Origin: a bacterium
GTDB taxonomy: Bacteria > Bacteroidota > Bacteroidia > Chitinophagales > Saprospiraceae
Length of the DNA stretch: 40,148 nt
Direction of reading: 5' to 3'
Assembly (NCBI GenBank): GCA_024742755.1
Contig: JANSXW010000051.1
Span: 1-40,148 of the forward strand
The notes under the pieces were generated by a model. It was not told the DNA's origin, searched no databases, and worked only from the letters and a program-made list of their open reading frames with translations. Of the stretch, positions 34,581-40,148 are shown one piece after another (within the stretch, counting starts at the first letter, position 1; each line of letters begins with the position of its first letter). The position numbers and the translations under genes were made by a program.

Positions 34581-35624
34581 TTATTTGTGGTTTTCCAAAA
34601 AGAGATGAAACTGGCTTGAAAACTGTTCTGGTTTTTCCACAAAGGGGGTATGCCCGCAGTCGTCGAAAACTGATTCGGTATACGTACCTCCATTACGCTG
34701 ATACTGTTCGAGTACGTAACGGGTTTGGCTGACCATGGGCTGTGGCGGACAGGCTTCTTCGCCGGGATAATTAGGGATCAGCCCCAGTTTGCCAAGCGTA
34801 CCAAAGTCAAACAGAGAATTGTCTGAGACAATCTGATCTTCAGCCCCACGTATCCACAAAACAGGAGGCTTGGCTGGTGCATGTATGAATTGCTCAATCG
34901 AGTCCCCTATGTACTTCGGGGAAGCGGCGTTAATTGGGCCGAATTTTCCCGGCGCCACAAAAGGATAATTTTCAGAAGGCACAAAGTCGCCGGGGTACTT
35001 GGTGTCACCTGTTTTTTGGCTCAGCAGGGAGTCAAGGTATTCTTCTTCACGTTCCGGCTTAAAGGGCGGCTTCCAGTAAAAGGTATTCATGACCACGCGG
35101 GGCGAGGCTTGCGGATTGTCGCTGCTCTTGTCCTTTTCGCCCATAAGCTTAGCAAATTCAGGGTTGACGATGCCGCCGCCTGAGCCGGCAAAATCAGCAT
35201 AGTTGGGCGTCCCCTTTTCACCTTTCGTACCTCCGAAGCCAAATGGAGAGCCTGTCGCCACCAAGGTAGCCGACAGCACCCGTTCACCTTCTTCAGCAAT
35301 GAGTGGGAACAGAAATGCCCCGCCCAGCGAATGCCCGGCGATGTGGTAGCGTTCAATGCCAAGGGCTTCGCGTAAGGCCTGAAAGTCAGCTACCCAGTCG
35401 GACATGCCTTGAGTAGCATCTATCAGCTGGTCTTCGGTATCGCCGTAGCCGCGCAGGTCAGGTGCTATGCCCATGAAGCCCTCGGGCAGCCTTTGCATAG
35501 TTTCTTCCCAGAAGAAGGAAGAGCTTCCGTTGCCGTGGATAAAAAATACAGGCGTACCGCTTTCGCGGAAAAAGCGTACAAATTGCTTCAGGCGGGGGGT
35601 GGAAATTGTTTTTTTGGTTAGCAT
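34581..35624 (-). CDS. alpha/beta-hydrolase fold protein
   Basis: The 347-residue enzyme has the oxyanion-hole segment FFIHGNGSSSFFW at about 27-39 and the nucleophile elbow GHSLGG with S99. The likely acid is D263 (RGAEDQIVSD) and the base H325 (CGHTPFVEKPEQF), giving a complete triad. A long cap insertion (about 130-230) contains GGTKGEKGTPNYADFAGSGGG and would shape the substrate pocket. No signal peptide was found, so it is probably cytoplasmic. Candidates include esterase, epoxide hydrolase and C-C hydrolase; none is favoured by sequence. The DUF1080 gene follows on the same strand after 54 bp. The stretch before its start has TACCTTAG, one base off the -7 consensus. Confidence 0.87.
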   Translation of the reverse strand: MLTKKTISTPRLKQFVRFFRESGTPVFFIHGNGSSSFFWEETMQRLPEGFMGIAPDLRGYGDTEDQLIDATQGMSDWVADFQALREALGIERYHIAGHSLGGAFLFPLIAEEGERVLSATLVATGSPFGFGGTKGEKGTPNYADFAGSGGGIVNPEFAKLMGEKDKSSDNPQASPRVVMNTFYWKPPFKPEREEEYLDSLLSQKTGDTKYPGDFVPSENYPFVAPGKFGPINAASPKYIGDSIEQFIHAPAKPPVLWIRGAEDQIVSDNSLFDFGTLGKLGLIPNYPGEEACPPQPMVSQTRYVLEQYQRNGGTYTESVFDDCGHTPFVEKPEQFSSQFHLFLENHK

Positions 35625-35859
35625 TGCTTTGGTTTTTTAAAGAAGATAGTAGGTTGCTCTCTTGAGGGTGGGCGTCACCGCTTCTAAGGTACAACATCCG
35701 CTTCAACGGAAAAACAGCCCTGACCGAAAAAGCAGCAGGCAGCGCTTCGAGCCTCTCACCCATGCAAATCATAGCGAATAGATATTCCCAAACCTATAAA
35801 CACCACAGAGACAGCCCTCAACCGGCCGCCTCCGTGACATAATCCCGAGGGAGGACCCA

Positions 35860-38800
35860 TCAATCCAGCCCCTCCACCCAGGGGCCGCCCGCTTTTACTA
35901 TCAGCGATCCGATCTCCTTCGCCTCTCCCTTAAGCTTGACCAGCTTGTCGTTGATGGCCTGCTGTTCTGCCGTGATGATCCGCACCGTCTCCAGATGTGT
36001 GGGCGTCGGGCCGTAGGTGGAGGTGGAAATGCCCCGGTTCAGCGCAAAAAGCCGGTTGCTGATCGTGGGCTTCCCCTTCTCGCCAATCTCATTTTTGGCA
36101 GGGTTGCCGTTGAGCTGCGTATCGAGGGCATCGAGCCCCGCTTGCAAAGCGGAAATCCGCTCCATGACCTCGCTGCCAACTGAAGTAGCCGATGCGGCCC
36201 GGAATAAATTGGAGCCGGCTTTGCGGGCGTTGGCCAACTGAGCGGACAGGGTATTCACATCACGAGTCAGCTGTTCGTATTTGCGCCAGAAAGCGACGAC
36301 CTCTTCCATCGGGCGGCCCTCCAGAGCGGGTTCGCCCAGGCGTTCGACCTTGACCTCCACCGGGCCTGCCAGGCGGAGGCTTTTCCCTTGCTCAAAAGCG
36401 TGAAGGGTTGCGGTGTAATCGCCGGGGGCTGCAAGCAGGGCGGTCAGAGACTGCGCTTTGCCATCAAGCATCAGGGTGCCGGAGCCTCCGACGCGCAGGT
36501 CCCATGCCACGCGGTTAAACCCGGCTTTGTTTCCAGCTTTTACCCGGTTGACGACCCTGCCCTGCGCATCCTTGATTTCGAGATAGACATAAGGCTTCAT
36601 TTCCCGGGCCTCCTGTTCGAGCGCCGCCCAGCCGGGGAAGGGAACATTGGTAGCCACCGAGTCTTCCAGTTCCTGCCGCAGCTTTTCCAGGCTTTTGATT
36701 TCGTCCCTGAGGTAGTAGGTCAGTACGGCCCCGAAGTCCGGGTTGGGCGCTACGAATAGCTGTGAGCCCTGCGAGCCTCTTACATCATCAAAGTCGAGCA
36801 CGGAGCGCTCCATATACCACCAGGCTTTGCGGGGCTCAAACAGGCTGGCTGTTTCTTTGAGCTGCGCGCGGTCCACGCTCCTGAGGGCCGTGTAATCATC
36901 GAGGATGTAAAAGCCCCTGCCGAAGGAGGCGGCCACCAAATCATTCTCCCGCCGCTGTATGGCGAGGTCGCGGAAGGAGATGGTGGGGATACCTCCGTTC
37001 ATTTCTGTCCAGTTGGCACCACCGTCTACGCTGAAAAATACGCCAAACTCCGTACCCAGGAACAACAGCTCTTTATCCACATGGTCCTGCACGATGCGCC
37101 AAACCAGGTTCTTTTCCCCCAATCCATTAGACATGGAAGTCCAGGTCGCGCCTTGGTCGGTGGTTTTGAACAGGTAGGGCTTGTAGTCGCCTTCCTTATG
37201 GTTGTCTAAGGCCACGTAGAATGTACTTTCGTCAAACAGGTCGGCTTTGATGTCATTGACATAGCAGCGCTCCGGCACGCCGAGGGCGCTGACTTCGATT
37301 TTTTTCCAGTTGGCGCCTTCATCGGAGGTGAATTGGATCAACCCGTCATCGGTGCCGATGCAGATGACCGATGCGTTTTTCGGAGAAACGGCTATAGAGG
37401 TGATGGTATTGAAGTTGGACATCGCGCCCACATCCCAGGGGGAGTCCCAGCTTTGCGTCTCGCCCATGATGGGCAGGGCCAGCCGCTCCTGATTTCTGGT
37501 CAAATCTCCGGAAAGCGCCGTCCAGGAATCGCCCCGGTCGGTGGATTTCCAAAGCCGGTGCGAGGCGTGGTAAATGGTGGATGGCACATGAGGGGACACC
37601 AGGATCGGCGCGTCCCAGTTGTAGCGCTCAAAGTCTTCGCCGGCCCCGGGCTGCGGCATGATATCGATGACCTCGCCCGATTTCAGGTCGATGCGGGAAA
37701 GGGTGCCCTGCTGCCGCTGCCCGTACATGATGTCGGGGTTGCCGGGCTCAGTCGCGGGCTGATGGCCATCCCAGTTCAGGACGACTTTCCAGTCTGCATT
37801 GCGGATGCCGTGGTGGTTGTCGGTGCGGGACGGACCTCCTTCGGTGCTGTTGTCCTGCGTGCCGCCGTAGATATTGTAGAAGGGCTCGGCGTCATCGACT
37901 GCGACTTTGTAGAACTGCGTCAGCGGGAGGTTTTCCATATAGCGCCAGGAAGCGCCCAGGTCAAAACTTTCGTAAACGCCGCCGTCCGTTCCCACCAACA
38001 GGTAGTTGGGGTCTGACTTTTTGAAGGCTACGGCATGATTGTCGCCATGCTTGGCGGTTTCGTCCATATTGACGAAAGTCTTGCCGCCGTCTTCCGACTT
38101 CATCAGCCGGCTGTTCATCAGGTACAGCCGGTCAAATTGATGGGGGGAAGCAAAAATCTCCTGATAGTAGTGGGGCCCGGTGGCACCGGCTACCGCATCT
38201 GACATTTTAGTCCAGCTGCCGCCGCGGTTGTCAGACCGCCAGACGCCGCCCTTGGTACGGTTCAGCTCTATGGCCGCGTACAGCACATCGGGGTTCTGCG
38301 GAGAAATGGCCAGCCCGGTCTTGCCCCATTTGCCTTCAGGCAGGCCGGTCTTCAGTTTCCGCCAGGTATCGCCGGCATCATCCGAGACGTACAGGCGGGA
38401 TTTTTCTCCGCCGCCCATCCAGGCGGCGACCGTGCGGTGGTGCTCCCAGGTCACGGCATACACCCGGTCCGGATTGCGTGGGTCGTAAACCATATCGGTT
38501 ACTCCGGTATACTGATCGTCGCCAAGGGTTTTCTTCCAGGTTTTTCCGCCATCGGTGGACTTGAAAAAGCCCCGGTCGCCGCCCGGGCTCCACAACGGTC
38601 CCTGCGAGGCTACCATGATGACGTCCGAATCATCAGGGTGGACAATGATCCTGGAAATGTGCTCGGAGTTTTTCAGCCCCATATTTTCCCAGGAAGCGCC
38701 CCCATCGAGGCTCCGGTAGATGCCGTCCCCAAAGCCGGCGTGCCTGCCGCCTACATTTTCACCCGTCCCCACCCATACCGTGTAGGGATTGTTGGGATCG

Positions 38801-39105
38801 AGGGTTACACAGCCGATGGAGTAGACCGGCTGATCGTCAAAAATGGGCGTAAAGGTAGTCCCGGCATTGACGGTCTTCCAAACGCCGCCCGAGCCCACCG
38901 CCACGTACCATACATTCTCGTTGGTCGGGTCAATGGCAAGGTCTGCAATACGGCCGGACATAAAAGCCGGGCCGATGCTGCGGAATTTCAGCTGGTCAAA
39001 CAGCTTGGAGTCAATGGCCGACCCGGACTGCTTTTGCTGCGCAAAGCCCTGCGGCGTGGCAAAGCCGAGAATTAGCAGGAAAGGGAGTATGGAAATTTTT
39101 TTCAT
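35860..39105 (-). CDS. large exported Asp-box (BNR/sortilin-like) beta-propeller protein
   Basis: The 1081-residue protein has a signal peptide (about 1-22, MKKISILPFLLILGFATPQG) and at least nine Asp-box repeats (S-x-D-x-G-x-x-W pattern): SLDGGASW, STDGGKTW, SDDAGDTW, SDNRGGSW, SEDGGKTF, STDRGDSW, TSDEGANW, TTDQGATW, SVDGGANW. These fold as large propellers resembling sortilin/VPS10. The C-terminal 300 residues include an Ig-like segment (PYVYLEIKDAQGRVVNRVKAGN) and a helical tail. Such proteins are common in Bacteroidota and may bind or process glycans or peptides; automated labels such as glycosyl hydrolase are not supported by visible catalytic residues. No T9SS sorting tail was seen. A 235-bp gap (35625-35859) to the alpha/beta-hydrolase gene shows no feature I can support. 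Confidence 0.88.
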   Translation of the reverse strand: MKKISILPFLLILGFATPQGFAQQKQSGSAIDSKLFDQLKFRSIGPAFMSGRIADLAIDPTNENVWYVAVGSGGVWKTVNAGTTFTPIFDDQPVYSIGCVTLDPNNPYTVWVGTGENVGGRHAGFGDGIYRSLDGGASWENMGLKNSEHISRIIVHPDDSDVIMVASQGPLWSPGGDRGFFKSTDGGKTWKKTLGDDQYTGVTDMVYDPRNPDRVYAVTWEHHRTVAAWMGGGEKSRLYVSDDAGDTWRKLKTGLPEGKWGKTGLAISPQNPDVLYAAIELNRTKGGVWRSDNRGGSWTKMSDAVAGATGPHYYQEIFASPHQFDRLYLMNSRLMKSEDGGKTFVNMDETAKHGDNHAVAFKKSDPNYLLVGTDGGVYESFDLGASWRYMENLPLTQFYKVAVDDAEPFYNIYGGTQDNSTEGGPSRTDNHHGIRNADWKVVLNWDGHQPATEPGNPDIMYGQRQQGTLSRIDLKSGEVIDIMPQPGAGEDFERYNWDAPILVSPHVPSTIYHASHRLWKSTDRGDSWTALSGDLTRNQERLALPIMGETQSWDSPWDVGAMSNFNTITSIAVSPKNASVICIGTDDGLIQFTSDEGANWKKIEVSALGVPERCYVNDIKADLFDESTFYVALDNHKEGDYKPYLFKTTDQGATWTSMSNGLGEKNLVWRIVQDHVDKELLFLGTEFGVFFSVDGGANWTEMNGGIPTISFRDLAIQRRENDLVAASFGRGFYILDDYTALRSVDRAQLKETASLFEPRKAWWYMERSVLDFDDVRGSQGSQLFVAPNPDFGAVLTYYLRDEIKSLEKLRQELEDSVATNVPFPGWAALEQEAREMKPYVYLEIKDAQGRVVNRVKAGNKAGFNRVAWDLRVGGSGTLMLDGKAQSLTALLAAPGDYTATLHAFEQGKSLRLAGPVEVKVERLGEPALEGRPMEEVVAFWRKYEQLTRDVNTLSAQLANARKAGSNLFRAASATSVGSEVMERISALQAGLDALDTQLNGNPAKNEIGEKGKPTISNRLFALNRGISTSTYGPTPTHLETVRIITAEQQAINDKLVKLKGEAKEIGSLIVKAGGPWVEGLD

Positions 39106-39310
39106 CAGAACGAAATTGGATTGAACGTTTTTGGAGAATCAAATCCGTAAAATAGCCAAATTTCGTTTTATGGTGCGCGGGGGCTGCTGAGCAGCAACCC
39201 TCTTCCCAATCTTGTAGTGATTGTTGGCATTGGGGAAGAGCGGCAGAAGCCCGTTTGTAACTCCCTTACGAACTAAAGTGCGTCAGGTGGAAGGGTTATT
39301 CTTTGCCCCA

Positions 39311-39508
39311 TCAACCCTGTTGCCCAGCTTTGTAGGCGGCTATAATTTGCTCCACTTCCTCAACGGTCAATTCAGTGATATTGGCAATATCGGTCACAGG
39401 CATGCCTTTTTCATAAGTACGGACGACAACTAAGCGCTTTTCTTGCTCGATGCCCTGCTCGATGCCCTGTTCCCTTACTTCTTGCAAAATAGCTTCTTCT
39501 AGTCCCAT
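39311..39508 (-). CDS. stand-alone Rpn C-terminal domain ORF (RpnS-like), candidate antitoxin
   Basis: The 65-codon ORF begins at ATG 39508 with MGLEEAILQEV and ends at a TGA (39311-39313). It duplicates the C-terminal domain of the Rpn gene immediately upstream (39524-40148): identity starts at TCAAGGAAAGCT just before the ATG, at the point where the upstream gene's stop ends. Apart from an eight-residue deletion (two EQGI units instead of four) most differences are conservative substitutions (Ile/Val, Lys/Arg, Leu/Met), and many codon changes are silent, suggesting selection for protein. The AAGGA a few bases before the ATG could serve as ribosome-binding site. In E. coli the corresponding domain, translated from an internal start, blocks the full-length Rpn toxin. 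An antitoxin or immunity role is inference; it could also be a relic. Confidence 0.55.
   Translation of the reverse strand: MGLEEAILQEVREQGIEQGIEQEKRLVVVRTYEKGMPVTDIANITELTVEEVEQIIAAYKAGQQG
39449..39472. repeat. two 12-bp EQGI units in the small C-terminal ORF
   Basis: GATGCCCTGCTC (39449-39460) and GATGCCCTGTTC (39461-39472) are tandem 12-bp units encoding EQGI. Copy number is two here against four in the upstream Rpn gene. Confidence 0.75.
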
Positions 39509-39523
39509 AGCTTTCCTTGATAC

Positions 39524-39739
39524 TCACTTCTCCGCTTCGTAAGTTCGTATTATCTGCTCAACCTGCTCAATGGACAGCTCTGCGATTTGGGCAATATCGG
39601 TTAGTGGCAACCCCTTCTCATAAGTGCGGATGACAACCAGGCGCTTTTCTTGTTCGATGCCCCGCTCGATGCCCTGCTCGATGCCCTGTTCGATGCCCTG
39701 TTCCTTTACTTCTTGCAAAATTGCTTCTTCTAATCCCAT
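39524..39739 (-). CDS. candidate internal-start product of the second Rpn gene (RpnS-like)
   Basis: The in-frame ATG at 39739 would give 71 residues. It is preceded by AAGGAAAGCT, the same context as the ATG of the small ORF at 39508, which argues that the codon can start translation. The product would contain the EQGI repeats and the helical C-terminal part. Confidence 0.4.
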   Translation of the reverse strand: MGLEEAILQEVKEQGIEQGIEQGIERGIEQEKRLVVIRTYEKGLPLTDIAQIAELSIEQVEQIIRTYEAEK

Positions 39740-40148
39740 AGCTTTCCTTGATTTCGTAATTTTCTGAACCTCATCTTCAAATTTAAGCTTATTCTCTAAG
39801 TTTTGAAAGGCCGTATAATAAGTAATAAAGTTATAAAGCCGCCGGATTTTTGCTTTGCTTAGCCCGCACGACAGCAGATGCCGCATCATATCCAACTTGC
39901 TGACCAACAGCTGCTGATCATCTTTGCTGCCTATATCCAGTGCGTTGCGGGCGGCCTCAAGGGCAAAGCCGAAAGGATTGCCGGAGGCTCTTAGTTCTTC
40001 AGCCGTATGGTCTATCAATACAAACGATTGAAAGCGATAAATTTGTTCCGTACCTAAAAAATTAGTCCGATAAGCGGTGGCGTGGTAAGCCCGGTTCGTA
40101 TCCGTATAAATGACGACAGCCGTGACCGGCTTGTTGTACCGGTCAAGG
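39524..40148 (-). CDS. Rpn-family nuclease, second copy, 5' end beyond the window
   Basis: The gene is open from the window end: codons before TTG 40018 read LDRYNKPVTAVVIYTDTNR, so the TTG is not the start. The visible 208 codons match the first Rpn protein (32290-33198) from its LDRYNKPVTA segment onward, including RASGNPFG, LLSCGLSKAKIRRLYNFI and MGLEEAILQEV. The catalytic D-E-Q region lies outside the window. The C-terminal domain has four EQGI/ERGI units (48 bp, 39656-39703) followed by EQEKRLVVIRTYEKG. The stop (39524-39526) is followed within 16 bases by the duplicated C-terminal ORF. The DNase function expected from the family cannot be checked here because the active site is missing from view. 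Confidence 0.85.
   Translation of the reverse strand, partial: LDRYNKPVTAVVIYTDTNRAYHATAYRTNFLGTEQIYRFQSFVLIDHTAEELRASGNPFGFALEAARNALDIGSKDDQQLLVSKLDMMRHLLSCGLSKAKIRRLYNFITYYTAFQNLENKLKFEDEVQKITKSRKAMGLEEAILQEVKEQGIEQGIEQGIERGIEQEKRLVVIRTYEKGLPLTDIAQIAELSIEQVEQIIRTYEAEK
39656..39703. repeat. four 12-bp EQGI/ERGI units in the second Rpn gene
   Basis: Tandem units at 39656-39667, 39668-39679, 39680-39691 and 39692-39703 encode, in protein order, EQGI, EQGI, EQGI and ERGI. Length change by whole units keeps the frame, as expected for slippage or recombination under selection for protein function. Confidence 0.8.

Noticed and set aside
39183-39195. GCTGCTGAGCAGC palindrome upstream of the Asp-box gene.
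   Set aside because: Short G+C-rich palindromes of this size are expected by chance and it is not placed at a promoter I can define.

Overview
The window looks like a chromosomal segment from a marine or aquatic member of the Bacteroidota, most likely near Saprospiraceae/Lewinella. The evidence is a type IX secretion sorting tail (21621-23720), TAnnTTTG-type -7 boxes in front of several genes, a single-subunit b558-type SdhC, a chlamydia-like V-type ATPase operon, DUF1080 and Asp-box proteins, and weak use of Shine-Dalgarno sites. The assignment rests on gene content only. No rRNA, tRNA, CRISPR array, phage or classical insertion sequence was found.

Layout. Positions 1-4098 carry an export operon: the end of a TolC-type outer-membrane factor, a MacB/LolD-like ATPase and two FtsX-type permeases. 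A 159-bp inverted-repeat (MITE-like) element at 4103-4261 separates it from a sigma54-type response regulator and an overlapping histidine kinase (4303-6964). Positions 7227-18034 hold ten co-directional, tightly packed genes: sdhCAB followed after 23 bp by V-ATPase genes E-DUF2764-A-B-D-I-K. Respiratory succinate oxidation and the ion-translocating ATPase may therefore share a transcript, and the rotor subunit carries the residues used as Na+ ligands in Enterococcus. Positions 18043-23720, all on the minus strand, encode a Uma2-type nuclease-fold protein, an O6-alkylguanine repair protein, a sorbosone-dehydrogenase-like lipoprotein, a two-OmpA-domain protein and a T9SS-exported protein.

Positions 23863-25146 hold a TetR regulator divergent from two small membrane-protein genes, with two operator-like sites between them. 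Then follow prfC (25230-26813), a cation/proton antiporter with an RCK domain convergent with a CBS-pair protein, a GH73-type glucosaminidase divergent from a MATE transporter, and aat (31548-32228).

Positions 32290-40148 are the accessory part. Two Rpn-family (PD-(D/E)XK) genes lie in the same orientation, one running off the window end. Between them are a decayed gene fragment, a short inverted repeat, a DUF1080 protein, an alpha/beta hydrolase and a 1081-residue Asp-box (sortilin-like) protein. Directly downstream of the second Rpn gene is a free-standing 65-codon ORF that duplicates only the Rpn C-terminal domain, including its four-residue EQGI repeats. In E. coli this domain is made from an internal start and inhibits the full-length Rpn toxin, so the small ORF could be a detached antitoxin or immunity gene. 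I regard this as the most interesting item in the window.
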